A stretch of DNA of 64,000 nucleotides from Mucidula mucida (Eukaryota; Basidiomycota; Agaricomycetes; Agaricales; Physalacriaceae), in contig JADNYV010000113.1 of assembly GCA_015501055.1 (NCBI GenBank), positions 51,408 to 115,407 on the forward strand, in the 5' to 3' direction. Both the position numbers and the translations under genes were made by a program. The stretch's first letter is position 1, and every line of letters begins with the position of its first letter. Below, piece by piece: positions 1-12,336 of the stretch. The notes below the pieces were generated by a model. The model had not been told where the DNA came from. It worked only from the letters and a program-made list of their open reading frames with translations, and did no database searches.

Positions 1-163
1 ACGCCCCGCATAGCTATATAAACGTATATTCAAGATACATGGGTAGCCAATATGGACCTTTCCACCATTTCCAGTCAGTCTCCATTCCAGGACGAGATTT
101 ATAGTCAGTGTTAAGCGTCACCGATAGCTTTCCCTCACTCTCCATCTCCGCTAGCCCTCCCTC

Positions 164-492
164 TCACATGATATCAACGTCCCGCCTCGACTCACAATAC
201 AGCCGTAGCAACTTCAGATCCTTTGACGAGCTCGGATGCAAGAGCATGATCGACATCACCCATGCGGCGTTTGCGGCGTTTAATCGCGTGAATGGCATTA
301 CGGTACCTATGATCTTGCTGAGAAGCCCTCTTTGAGAAGGGAAAGGACCTTCAGTGTACATTGAACGACTCCGGCAATGGTCAATTCAAGGGTAACCGGC
401 AACGTAGGAATCGGTGTGGCGTTCAAGAAAGCGCTGAGACATGCTTCAAGATCAGTATGAAGCGCGACGTTACTAACAAGCAGCCGCGACAA
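164..492 (-). other. possible minus-strand coding remnant, unrecognised
   Basis: Two overlapping minus-strand frames (492-307 and 361-164) have a protein-like composition, rich in leucine and alanine with amphipathic stretches, and would join through a frame change near 310-360. I recognise no family, start or splice signals. It may be a decayed gene or chance. The rest of 1-770 shows nothing else I can support. Confidence 0.15.
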
Positions 493-769
493 CGGCGAGA
501 CTCGCGTCGGAGGTCCAGGTTGAAGTCATCAACGTCGGAACAAGAACATCTGTAGAAACAGTTTGCAAGCTCTTTGATGAACGCAGGCTAGAAACGACTT
601 ACCGGAGCGCTAAAGCGCGGTTAGAAACAATGGCCAAGTCGAGATACCTTCGGACAAGAACACGTTGATGGACCAAATACCAGCACGACGGTCAGTAAAG
701 GGCGGCAACGCGAACATCGATACTCACTGAATAACCAAGACAGCCCGCCAGTTACGTGACACCGCGTCA

Positions 770-984
770 AACGAAGCGTGAAGGAAGCCCTGGAGCGCTG
801 TATGGGTTCAGGCCATGACAGTCGAGCAGCCTTACTGTTGGCGGGAGACCGTGACGGAACATCTGAAAGGTATATCAGCGCGTCTAAAGACACGTTTCTG
901 TCTGCAAGTGAGGCGGACGAATATTCGATCGCGAGTGCAGTCGGAAGTGACTATGCAGAGTGGGTCAACGCCAAATATCTATAG
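770..984 (+). pseudogene. pectin methylesterase C-terminal relic
   Basis: The last 25 or so codons before the stop at 982-984 read as a close variant of the C-terminus of the intact pectinesterase downstream: both carry an LSAS..A..YSI.SAVGSDYA.WV..YL ending. Upstream of that, similarity continues weakly back to about 770 only if the frame is switched, so the copy is broken. No signal peptide or catalytic region could be found in 1-770. It is best read as the remnant of a tandem duplicate of the gene at 1607-2911; order and orientation are the same. Confidence 0.7.
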
Positions 985-1551
985 TGAACATATGTCAGGG
1001 TATGGTCTGAAGTACATGGGAAGAATGATCCCTTGTTGTAATCTTGAAGGACTGAACGTGCAGCGATTTTACGTAAGGTTAGGGCTACAAAGGTGGGCCG
1101 CCACGGACCGCTGCTAGAAGCACCACTCTTTGCCGAGAATTCCCAGCGTTTACTTGGTGAAAACATGTATACAGGAAAGAATTTCTCGACGATATCTCGC
1201 ATATAGATCTTTCCAGCTACTAGGCATGAACGGACTAGACGCAATATCAGCTAACGGCTTCGATACCCATACTCGTCGTGTTTCCTGGCAGGACGTCGTA
1301 AACGAGATCTTCTATTCTCCGCCGCTTTGCCGCAATTAACTTTTCGAGGTACACTTACATTGAATTCCACTGGTCCCACCAGTTTGAACCTGACCAGATT
1401 TGCGTCGTTTTCCATGCCATTACGGTCTTGTGATCTGTCTGGGTCTGTACTCTGACCTTCACGTTCCTCTTCGGCCCGGTGACAACGCTTGCCATACTTT
1501 AGCATGCCAGTGTGCGGCAGAAGGCGCCATTCCGCCATTTCGCCGTCGTGA

Positions 1552-1558
1552 TATAAAG
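1552..1558 (+). promoter_or_regulatory. TATA box of the pectinesterase gene
   Basis: TATAAAG lies 49 bases ahead of the ATG at 1607. The spacing leaves room for a transcription start about 30 bases downstream of the box and a short leader. The 985-1551 interval before it holds no gene I can support. Confidence 0.5.
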
Positions 1559-1606
1559 GTCCTTGTGCAACAGGCTGGTTGCCGCCTACCCGGTTACGGA
1601 TGCGTT

Positions 1607-2911
1607 ATGGCTCTCCTCCAACTTTTCATCTGTCTCTGGGTTCTTGAAGTGGTCTTTGCTGCATCGAGAACCTCTCCACCTTCTGGCTCCAAGGTTGTGC
1701 GTGCAGGAACGACCACCTCTGGGGAATATAGCACTCTTACAGCTGCCATCAACGCTCTTCCGAATGATTCCACCTCGCAGTCTATCTTCATATATCCGGG
1801 CACGTACAAAGAGCAGGTGTACATTACCCGTACAGGTCCGCTTACTGTGTGTACCAGTTCTCAATGTGGCTCATAACAATCACTCATGCTTGAATAGATC
1901 TACGGTTACACCTCGAACACGGATGCGTATACTAGCAATCAAGTTACTATTTCTGCCAACGTCACTGCGAGCTCGGCGGGATCGAATGATGCCAGTGGGA
2001 CACTTCGAATTCACAAAAATGACTTCAAGTGAATACCTCGAAGCGTCTTCTCGGCGAAACTGTGTTCTGATGTGTCGACAGAATGTACAACGTGAATGTT
2101 GCCAACACGTACGGCAAGGGAACCCAGGCCATTGCGATCAGCCAATACGGCAGTCGAGTTGGCTTCTACGCGTGTAGTTTTACTGGATATCAGGATACTT
2201 TGTACGCCAACGCAGGCACCCAGGTCTATCTCAAAGGCTACATCGAAGTAAGCTGATTATTGTTCGTCTCTTTTCGCTTATATCCTCGTCAGGGCGCAAC
2301 AGACTTCATCTTCGGAAGAACTGGGCTCGCGTATTTTGGTGGCAATACCATTGCTGTCAAGGGGCCGGGCTGGGTCACAGCGAGTGGAAGGGAATCCGAC
2401 GATTCTGGAAGTTGTGAGCGTCTCGATGGGACCAGCTGGATAAAGCTGACATGACATTGGAAGATGTCCTCGAGGGCAACACAATTGTTCTCGCTAGTAG
2501 TGCCTCGTCCGATACAAGTGGGAGTGTATACCTGGGACGCCCATGGGGAGGTAAGCTTAGCCTTTTAACGTTCGCAGCATGACTAATGCCTTTTCATTTA
2601 AGCCTATGCAAAGTACGTTTTCGTCGCATCGATTCCTGCAGGAATTGAGCTTTCTGCATCATAGGGTCATCTTCAAAAATACGGTGATTACAGCACCTTT
2701 GAACAAAGCATTGTGGTCAGTCTGGAACAGCGGAGACGAACGCACAGATCATATCTTGTTCGCTGAATATAACACGACCGGCAGCGGGGCGTCTGGAGCT
2801 TCTCGCCCATCCTTTGCTACAGTCTTGTCCGCTAGCCAAGCAGCGTCGTATTCTATCTCGAGTGCTGTTGGTAGTGATTACGCGAGCTGGGTTGATTCTG
2901 CTTACCTTTAG
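1607..2911 (+). CDS. pectin methylesterase (CE8), secreted
   Basis: Removes methyl esters from pectin outside the cell, preparing it for lyases and polygalacturonases. Seven exons: 1607-1846, 1898-2028, 2082-2247, 2293-2413, 2464-2550, 2603-2612, 2665-2911, giving 333 residues, the normal family length. The N-terminus is a hydrophobic signal peptide (about residues 1-18). Family landmarks follow in order: IYPGTYKEQV, the YGYTS strand, the QALR-region equivalent around AIAISQYG, the GYQDTLY motif, GATDFIFG with the catalytic Asp, and GRPWG with the substrate-binding Arg and Trp. Exon 6 is only 10 bases yet is needed to read G-A-Y-A-K-V between GRPWG and IFKNT. A broken tandem copy lies upstream. 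Confidence in function is high; the tiny exon should be checked with RNA. Confidence 0.93.
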
Positions 2912-3089
2912 TTTGCTACGATGTTGAAATTACACGCGTTCGCGCTGTAAATTAGTTTCGAATTTCCAGAATTTATCGCAAGGAAGGTTAAACGCGACCA
3001 GCAAAATGTGCTGGTTGATGTCATCTCACGTGTATCGGCCCCTAATATCGCCATCAATAGACGTGTCTGCCTTCCCTTTCTCTCTCGTC

Positions 3090-5627
3090 ATGTCAGATCC
3101 TCAACTGAGGAAAAGGAAAAAGAAATCCGCCACAAAAGCGCCAGATACCCGCGCAGATGATGCCAGCTCTCCGCGCTTTGCTCATGCAGGTCTTCAGGCG
3201 AACCCGACCGATGATCTGGACGTAGACTTGTCCTCTATCCAAAAATATGTCAAAGTTCTATGGATACCGCTTCTGGTATGCTTTGGCGTGTTTATATATC
3301 TGGTAAGTGACATTGCGATTGATACTAGTATCATTCTCTTATCTCTGTTTTAGAATCCGGAAACTGCCAAGCAGGTACTTGGCTCATGGCTTGGAGACGA
3401 TATTTTCGACGCCGTACATCGTCCAGGTACACAACAAGCCGACTTGAGTGCGGACACGGAGAAAAGAGATGCTGTAGTCGAGGCGTTCAAAGTGAGTTTT
3501 AGCGCTTTCACTAGTACGCAGTCATTGAAGCTCTCGCCAGTACGCGTGGCGAGCATACGGTCAGTAGGCTGTTTGAATGATGGCTATGCCTTAACTAAAG
3601 TACGCAGAACGTGACGCGATGGGTGCCGACGAATACCATCCTATAAGTCGGAATGGATCAAACCTAACGGAAGCCGGGGGAATTGGATACACAGTTGTCG
3701 ACTCTCTCGACACTATCCTTATGATGGGTTTACAAGATGAATACGCCCGTGCCCGTAAATGGGTAGCCGAAAAGCTAACATTCGACAAGGACGGAGACTT
3801 CAACACTTTCGAGGTGGGTCATCGGAACATTACAGTCTCCATGGTACTTATGTTCTATAGACTACTATTCGCGTTCTAGGAGGCCTCTTAACTGTGTATC
3901 ATATTACGGGGAACGATCCACTGTACCTCGAACGCGCCGTTGACCTCGCTGAACGCATTATGCCCGCTTTTGACACGCCAACCGGGTTACCTCTCCCAAT
4001 GGTCAATCTGGCTCAACGAAAGGGTGTACCAGATAGAGAACTGCCCCAGTTGGTCAGTACGGCAGAAATATCAACATTACAACTGGAACTGCGTTACCTG
4101 AGCTTCCTCACTGACAATGATATGTACTGGGAGAAAGCGGAAAATGTATGTATCTTAGGTATAGGTTGGGACGGAGTCGCTAACGTTCCTAAAAGGTCAT
4201 GAAGACGATTAAACTTGCGAGAATGCCTCATGGTCTCGCTTCAATCTACATGCAGTGCGTATAACTCAATTCATTACCTTCAAATACATAAACGACAAAC
4301 AATAGCGTTGAAGGTGGTCAATTCGTCCCGTCAGCCATCCGACTCGGGTCTCGAGGTGATTCCTATTATGAATATCTGCTGTACGCCGATTTCTATACTG
4401 CACTCGCATTGGCCTGACTGTATCCACAGGAAGCAGTATCTCCAAACGGTACAGTTCTGTTATGCCGTTCCTGATTTGCTCTCTAATGAATACAGAATCG
4501 GACGGAAGATGTTTATCGTGAAGTGGGTGGCCGCTTTCCCTCCCTGAAACGCCACTGAGTTTTCTGCCCGATAGATGTATGACGACACGATGCAGGCTAT
4601 TCATCAGTACCTCATTCAAGAAAGTACAACGAAAAAGATGAAATACACGGCAGAGCTCATACCTGAACGTCACCCATCGGGTGAGGTGTATGTATATGCC
4701 ATCCACTCCATTCCACTTCGCACTCATAGATACCATTCAGTACGTGGCGGTTAACACCTAAGCAAGATCACCTTGTGTGTTTCTTTGGCGGTTCCCTCAT
4801 GCTTGGCGCCACAACCGCCGGGGCCTTATACGACACGGTTTCCATTCCACCTAAAGCATCACAGCTAACCGCAGCCGGTCTTCGGGACTGGAAGTCCGGC
4901 GAAGCTCTGATCAAGACCTGCATGGACACTCATGATACCGCGACGTAAGGAACCCATGTTGATTGCTATTTCCTTATATGACCTCGTCCCGCATCGTTCG
5001 CAGTGGTTTATCTCCGGAGATTGTGCACTTCCGCATCCCGAGCGATGGGATGGATGTGCTCGAGATCGCTCCTTCGGACTGGTACATCAAAGGCGCGAGG
5101 TGGGTTAACTTTATCTTAACTTTCTGCGGCCAATGCTGACACCATGCGAGGCCGGGCGCGTTTCCGCCTTACGATGCGCGGTACATGTTGAGGCCCGAGA
5201 CGGTTGAGTCCTTGTTCTTGGCGTGGCGGCTTACGGGAGACCAAAAATATCGTGATTACGGCTGGGGGATTTTCCAGGCAATAGAGAAGTATTGCAAGGT
5301 AGACACGGGAGGGTATGCAACTATCGTAAACGTTGATGAGGTTCCCGTGAGATTGGAAGATAAGATGGAGACATTCTTTTTGGTGCAAAAACTTCATTTG
5401 ATATGTGGCGCCTTGACTCATATACTTTTCAGAGCGAAACTTTGAAATACCTGTTCTTGCTATTCGAGGACGCCAGTGTCTTCCCGCTACAAGGTGGGTT
5501 CAACCCGTTATCTATATCGTCACGAAGAAGCTGAGTAACTGTGTGATTACCATCAGACTATGTTTTCAACACTGAAGCTCATCCACTACCAATATTCACG
5601 CCAACCAGACGCACAGGCTTCTCCTGA
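3090..5627 (+). CDS. MNS1: mannosyl-oligosaccharide 1,2-alpha-mannosidase (GH47)
   Basis: Class I alpha-mannosidase that trims alpha-1,2 mannose from N-glycans in the ER/Golgi. Fifteen exons give an in-frame 608-residue product: 3090-3302, 3354-3491, 3541-3559, 3608-3813, 3861-4145, 4196-4254, 4306-4380, 4430-4448, 4496-4522, 4575-4685, 4730-4944, 5004-5099, 5151-5382, 5433-5493, 5557-5627. It is a type II membrane protein: a lysine-rich cytosolic tail (KRKKK) precedes one transmembrane segment at about residues 53-71. GH47 signatures include DEYHPISR, the VDSLDTILMMGL block, LGSRGDSYYEYLLKQYL, PKQDHLVCFFGGSL, RPETVESLFLAWR and the terminal NTEAHP with its calcium-site Thr. The symbol is by function; which ER/Golgi paralogue this is cannot be told from sequence alone. 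Two exons are 19 bases. Confidence 0.95.
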
Positions 5628-5921
5628 GCGACAATCTAATTTATACTATTTCATTCCAGGCGATGGTATGGTCATTTCTTAAGAAGTGGAGGGTGTATAT
5701 TTATTTTCGAAACCTCTGGCAAACATATATGTATGTTGACCGCTATAGCACGTCGATGGAGAGCGAGTATAGACACCGGTATATATGATGTACTTGGCAA
5801 GTTGCATTGTGGACCCTTGGAGCAATGTTAAAGCTCGACAGAAAACCCCTCTCCGTGCAAACCATCTACGTTGTGGCGTAAACCTCTGCATGTTTGAAGG
5901 TGGTTTCTAGACAACATACCT

Positions 5922-6846
5922 TCAAGCATTGAGAATCAGAACATGATCTGCGACGCGCCATTCAGACGTGGCTGAATCCACTAAGAAGGGCCGTTGACGC
6001 TTGAGCGACAATACGTCCGATTGAGGATAACGCGATATCAACTCCGCGTCAGAGAGAGACATGTCTACATCAAGGCTGTAGGAGGGCATAGTGGGTACCG
6101 AGAGAACGATACGACGGGGCTCAAGATCAAGCGCTGTCTCCCGAACCAGCTTGTGGGTGAGATCGGGGACGTGAATACGAACTTGGAGGGTGTCCCCGTC
6201 TTTCCTCCATGTCCAAGAAAGTGGCGTTATTTGGTCTGAATCGGGTGTAATCTCTTCGATAAGAGGTCTAGTATTGGAAGGCGTGGGTACTTCTGGTTTG
6301 ACATAATCAATGTTTGGGATAGTCGCCGTCCGCGGTGCAAGCGTCCCTTTGGAGGCAATGTTCGGTGTGCCGATCGTTCTAGAGAGCACGATCCCGAACT
6401 GTATTTCGATCCTCTGCAAGGCTAGCTCTACAAGAAATAGTTTCAGGTCCTGATCTCGTAAGACCCGCGATTTTAGCGACTTGTTGTAGATGCAATCAAA
6501 GACGAGACTTGGCTTTCCAGCTATGCAAAGTATTAGGCTACTGGAAGTGAGCAAGAAGCCTAAGCGCACCTTTATCGACGTCTGGTCTGGGCTCAGAAAC
6601 GATGACGGGAACGAACCAGTCGTCGTCGCTGAGCTGGTCATCATCGTGGCCTTTCATGGCACGCTGTATCGACTCTTCGCTGCCGGGTGGGGGCGCGGGT
6701 ACCTGGTCATCCCAGGCAATGTTGACAAAGACCTTCAACCCCTTCAAGCCATGTGTGTTATCTTCAAGCGTAACACTTTTGACGCAAAAACCGGCGGTGG
6801 GCTTCAACGAAACCTGTTTCGACGGAATAGATGTGGAGGCAGCCAT
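5922..6846 (-). CDS. PIH1-domain protein (R2TP-type)
   Basis: Two exons, 6846-6570 and 6520-5922, give 291 residues; the 49-base intron has clean GT..AG ends. The N-terminal half is a PIH1 domain: GLKVFVNIAWDDQVP, then an acidic DDDQLSDDDWFVPVIVSEPR segment leading to AGKPSLVFDCIYN. PIH1D1/Nop17 proteins use this fold to bind phosphorylated DSD/E motifs and link client complexes to Hsp90 and Rvb1/2 in the R2TP complex. The C-terminal 90 residues look like a CS-type beta sandwich (VRIHVPDL...LDLEPRRIVLSVP). The start is set by the conserved beginning of the domain. It is divergent from the DAHP synthase gene. Family assignment is firm; the exact partner complex is inferred. Confidence 0.85.
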
Positions 6847-7065
6847 TTCTAAGCCACGTGCGCGACTGATGCTCGATCAATGTTGCGATCGCCGAAATTT
6901 CTCGCCTTCGTAAGTATTCCGAGTCATTCTTGCCTTTTGCCTCCATTCTACCCAAATCTAGCTAACTTTTGGGACGCGTGTATTCATTTGCCGCCTTTGC
7001 GATACTGAAATCTAGACTGTCGTAACACCGACCTACCCACTTTCCTCAAAAGCCATGCAGTCTGC

Positions 7066-7073
7066 TATAAAAG
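7066..7073 (+). promoter_or_regulatory. TATA box of the DAHP synthase gene
   Basis: TATAAAAG immediately precedes an in-frame ATG at 7074. Transcription from this box would begin roughly 30 bases downstream, inside the CT-rich tract, so the 7074 ATG would be upstream of the mRNA and the ATG at 7173 is the sensible start. The box therefore decides the start codon. Confidence 0.6.
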
Positions 7074-7172
7074 ATGCCAGTCCCTTCAGATTCCGTCAGT
7101 CATCTCATCCTCTCTCATCTTCTCTCTCGAACAATCTTCATCTCTCCAGCTGTACCACCCGACGAAGAAGAC

Positions 7173-8518
<1,346 letters not shown>

Positions 8519-8701
8519 AGACGTATATTTCTCGCACATTTGTACTGGTATAATAGGTTGTACTTCTGGAAGCTTGCTTATAATAATATATGAAGGGCTA
8601 GTCCCAATAGAGCTATGCTGTATCCGCTGAAGCGTGTAGACTTCACAACGTCGTCCGGGAATAAAGGAGGATTCTAGGAAAGCTTCTCTGGTAGTAGTGA
8701 T

Positions 8702-9241
8702 TCATTGCTTGAATTTAATGACAGGCTCCCGAATTGTGGCATTTTCAAACTGAGCGGGGAGTCCAGTTTCAGTGAAGTTTATCGTAGCGCTCTCAGATCG
8801 CGGCCATGTGCATCGCGAGACTACGCATGGCTTTGCTGGCGCTGGTAGAGATCTCAAAGTATACTACTTACTGTATTTCAGAAGAATCTCCACATAATCT
8901 TTGATACCTGTTACTCTGGTGAACATGGCCTTCTCACCGTAGGCAACACTTGCAAGATACGGATGAATCATCAAGCGTTTCAATGACTCGTTAAAGACCA
9001 TTGAGCTCAACCTCCGAGTCAGACTTTTGACGCGGCCGCTTGGCGGTGAAAGCTCGAAGTGTTGAGAAAGGACAGAGCCTTTTCTTTTGAATGGCTTGAA
9101 ATCAAAATTGATTCTAGAGTTGAGAACTGCTGAACGGGCCGGTGGGGACATCGGTCCAGTGAGCGCCGTATGCGCGTCATTTTTGAACACTTGAAGACAT
9201 AGTCCGTATAATTTTTGCAAGTCATAGTTCAGGTGAGACAA
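8702..9241 (-). pseudogene. unrecognised minus-strand gene, probably 5'-truncated
   Basis: A protein-like frame runs from about 9255 down to 8872, is spliced at a good GTAAGT donor (8871) to an acceptor before 8841, and ends at 8702. The product is well mixed in composition and ends FENATIREPVIKFKQ. No ATG exists in the open frame before the internal Met at 9151, and only about 55 bases separate the open frame from the eIF2 gamma start on the other strand, so an upstream exon is hard to fit. It may be the 3' end of a larger gene cut off by rearrangement, or a short gene starting at 9151. I do not recognise the family. Confidence 0.4.
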
Positions 9242-9310
9242 GCGATCAAGAGATAAATCGAGTCACGTTGCCACGTGCACTCGTCTTTTGATTCCTTACC
9301 ATCATCCAGC

Positions 9311-10944
9311 ATGCCTGGCGACGAAACATTGCAAAAACGCGCAGAAGAGTCCGAATCTGACGAGGAGGAGGACGATGTCGCAGAAGCCATCCCACAGATC
9401 GACATCGATGTAACAAAATTGACACCTCTGTCGCCGGAGGTTATATCAAAACAGGTTGGTCGATGGACGTCTGAATTCGAGAAATACTCATACTTTTTCG
9501 ATGCAAAAAGGCAACAATAAATCTGGGGACTATCGGGCACGTCGCCCACGGAAAATCTACAGTGGTCAAGGCTATTTCGGGTGTGATGACTGTGCGGTTC
9601 AAGAATGAGCTCGTGAGGAATATCACAATCAAGCTTGGATATGCCAATGCCAAAGTGCGTCTACTTGAGTCTCTAGTCGGGAATTTTGTTGACTCTTTCA
9701 TAGATTTACAAATGTGAAAATGAAGCATGTCCCAGACCGGGCTGCTATCGTTCATATCGTTCCGACAAGGAAGACCACCCGCCCTGCGAGCGTCCCGGCT
9801 GTGGACATCGCATGAAGCTCATCCGACACGTCTCGTTTGTCGATTGCCCCGGTCACGACATTCTCATGGCTACTATGTTGAACGGCGCTGCCGTCATGGA
9901 CGCCGCGCTTCTCCTCATTGCCGGCAACGAATCCTGCCCACAGCCCCAGACATCCGAGCATCTCGCCGCAGTCGAGATCATGAAGCTCGAGAACATCATC
10001 ATCCTGCAGAACAAGGTCGATCTCATCAAGGAGGCTCAGGCGCTCGAGCACCAAAAGAGCATCACTGCGTTTGTCAAGGGCACCGTGGCCGAGTCATCTC
10101 CCATCGTTCCTATATCTGCGCAGTTGAAGTACAACATTGACGCCGTCAACGAGTATATCGTTAAGCGCATTCCCATCCCCGAACGCGACTTTACATCATC
10201 ACCCCGCCTTATCGTTATTCGATCATTTGACGTGAACAAGCCTGGTGCAGAGGTCGACGAGCTAAAGGGTGGTGTCGCCGGTGGATCTATCCTTACTGGT
10301 GTTCTCCAAATCGGAATGGAGGTCGAAATCCGGCCTGGTATCGTCACCAAGGATAATCAAGGACGGAACAAGTGTCAGCCCATCTTTAGCCGGATCATGT
10401 CCCTTCACGCAGAGAACAACCTTCTTCAGTTTGCTGTACCCGGCGGTCTCATTGGTGTTGGTACCCGGATTGATCCCACTTTGTGTCGCGCGGATCGTCT
10501 GGTCGGACAGGTCCTGGGCGCAGTTGGCAAGCTGCCCAAGATCTATACAGGTATTTCATTCTTGGTGCGAGATATAGTCAACCTGACATTGGAATAGAAC
10601 TTGAAATTAGTCTCTTCCTTCTTCGTCGTCTTCTCGGTGTCAAGACGGAAGACAAAAAACAGACAAAAGTCACCAAGCTCACGAAGAATGAGCTACTCCT
10701 CATCAATATTGGTTCTACGTCAACCGGTGGACGAGTTCTTAGTGTCAAGGCGGATCTCGCCAAGATTCAACTTACGGCACCTGCGTGCACAGAGGTCGGC
10801 GAAAAGGTTGCATTGTCAAGACGAATCGAAAAGCATTGGCGTTTGGTCGGTGAGTCTTGATTATTTTGTTGCGTCGAGCCTCTGCTGACCATTGGCATAG
10901 GTTGGGGTAGTGTACAACGTGGAACAGTTTTGGAGGTCGACTAG
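9311..10944 (+). CDS. GCD11: translation initiation factor eIF2 gamma subunit
   Basis: GTPase subunit of eIF2, which brings initiator Met-tRNA to the 40S ribosome. Five exons, 9311-9454, 9511-9654, 9704-10550, 10598-10849, 10901-10944, give 476 residues. After an acidic N-terminal tail the P-loop GTPase begins: GHVAHGKST (G1), a four-cysteine knuckle (C..C..C..C within [13 protein letters not shown]...CERPGCG), DCPGHD (G3), and NKVD (G4). Domain II ([11 protein letters not shown]) and domain III with the GGLIGVGT loop follow, ending [12 protein letters not shown]. All junctions keep frame. It sits head-to-head with the unrecognised minus-strand fragment. Confidence 0.96.
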
Positions 10945-11539
10945 AGATTGTATAGATATGTATGTGTTCATGTACAACAGGAATCTCACCTTGTAGATCT
11001 GTAATCGCGGTTCTCTCTACATCTGAAGGAACGATGCGTCATCCTTGAGTATGTCCTTCTACGTTGCATGTTCTGTACCTGGATGACTCGTTCAGAGGGT
11101 TCTCAATTGTACTTGTTTTCCCGACCACAATTCAACGCGTTTGCGAGTCGGATTGATGTTCAATCTTGTAGAATTGAACGAGAAGAACGCCGCATAATTG
11201 AGTATAGTATATGTGCCAGGAAGGAAATGGTATTTAAATGATGCGACGAAATGTGGCGCTGAATGACGCGGTCACGGCGAGAAGTTACCTCCCTATTCCC
11301 ATACTCATGTGCTTCCCAACTATAGCATGCACGTAATTTGGAACAAAAGCTTGCGTGCTGTCCCACACAGCAACCAATCTCAAGTCACTCGTGATATGAC
11401 AGTTGGCACCAAAGTATAGCATGCTCAAGGCTGCAGTCGATTCAAAGAGGTTTGGCGTAGTGAGGTGCGCATCTACATGGTTTGTTCAGAAGCTGAGATG
11501 GTGATACAATTGCAATGGGATATACACGATTTACATACG
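10945..11539. other. intergenic, no gene seen
   Basis: Converging 3' ends of eIF2 gamma (+) and NC2 alpha (-). Short AT-rich stretches are present, but I see no supported coding, RNA or repeat feature. Confidence 0.5.
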
Positions 11540-12169
11540 CTATGAAGACTCATCATAGTCATCATCCTGTTGTTGATGGGCGCTCGTCGGGGCTGGACTG
11601 CCCTTGTCGTCGTTGTCCTGGTCCTGGTCCATCTCCTCCTCGACCTCTGACTTGACCTCTTCCTGGCTCTTCTTCTTTGTCGAGCGCCGGCGCTTCGGTG
11701 GCGCGTCGCCGTCTGCCGCGGCTGCCTCTTTGCGATCGCGCCTGGCCTTGCCGCGCCGTTTCTTCTCTGCCGCCTCGGCTTCCAAGTCGATGGTGCCGCC
11801 TGCGGACGGGTCGGGCACGGCTTGGACGATCTCCTTGAGGAAGTCGAGCATTTCTGTGGTTTCGACGGCGTGCTTGAGGTGGTAGGCTTCGACCTTTTTC
11901 GAGCCGCGCTCTGCGGTCACCTTGTGCGCCTCCTCTACAATAAGTCCCAAGAACAGTTCTAGCGCTTTGGCTGTACAACACTCAGTACCAAGTTGGACAA
12001 GGAACGGGGCACGCACAGATAACAATAGGTGTTGCCTGTGCTACTTTGCCCACTTCATCGTCCTTTTGCATAATCTTCTTTATGCGCGCCTGGACTGGCG
12101 TTAGCACGTCAATATCGGTCGCAACAGGCGTACCACAGGGAATTTAGTTTGTTTATTCTTGCCCTTCAT
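11540..12169 (-). CDS. BUR6: NC2 alpha / DRAP1-Bur6 transcription repressor subunit
   Basis: Histone-fold subunit of negative cofactor 2, which pairs with NC2 beta, binds TBP on promoters and blocks TFIIA/TFIIB entry. Three exons, 12169-12134 (36 bases), 12089-12017 and 11970-11540, give 179 residues. The first exons encode the family-diagnostic start: a lysine-rich tail then FPVARIKKIMQKDDEVGKVA...PIVISKALELFL, continuing through EEAHKVTAERGSKKVEAYHLKHAV, the second half of the histone fold. The C-terminus is highly charged (poly-Lys/Arg then Asp/Glu/Gln), as in basidiomycete homologues. The start is fixed by the conserved ARIKKIMQ helix. A telomere-like motif lies just upstream. Confidence 0.92.
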
Positions 12170-12190
12170 GACGGTAGAAAGCAAAGCGCG

Positions 12191-12204
12191 TAACCCTAAC
12201 CCTA
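12191..12204 (-). promoter_or_regulatory. telobox-like motif upstream of NC2 alpha
   Basis: TAACCCTAACCCTA on the plus strand, which is two units of TTAGGG on the coding strand of the gene, 22-35 bases before its ATG. Interstitial telobox elements in promoters are bound by Tbf1/Teb1-type Myb factors in other fungi. Its role here is inferred from position only. Confidence 0.4.
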
Positions 12205-12336
12205 CGCAGAGGATGATATTTAATCTTCTCATCGTTCATTACACGCTCTCCAATCTACCACAGTACAAAGACAGGCGAGGAAAATAAACAAACAAACAAC
12301 AGCTGTACAAACTCCCGCATCCCATCATCAACCAAC

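Noticed and set aside
7074..7172. Upstream in-frame ATG of DAHP synthase at 7074
   Set aside because: It abuts the TATA box and would lie upstream of the likely transcription start; the 7173 ATG opens the conserved protein.
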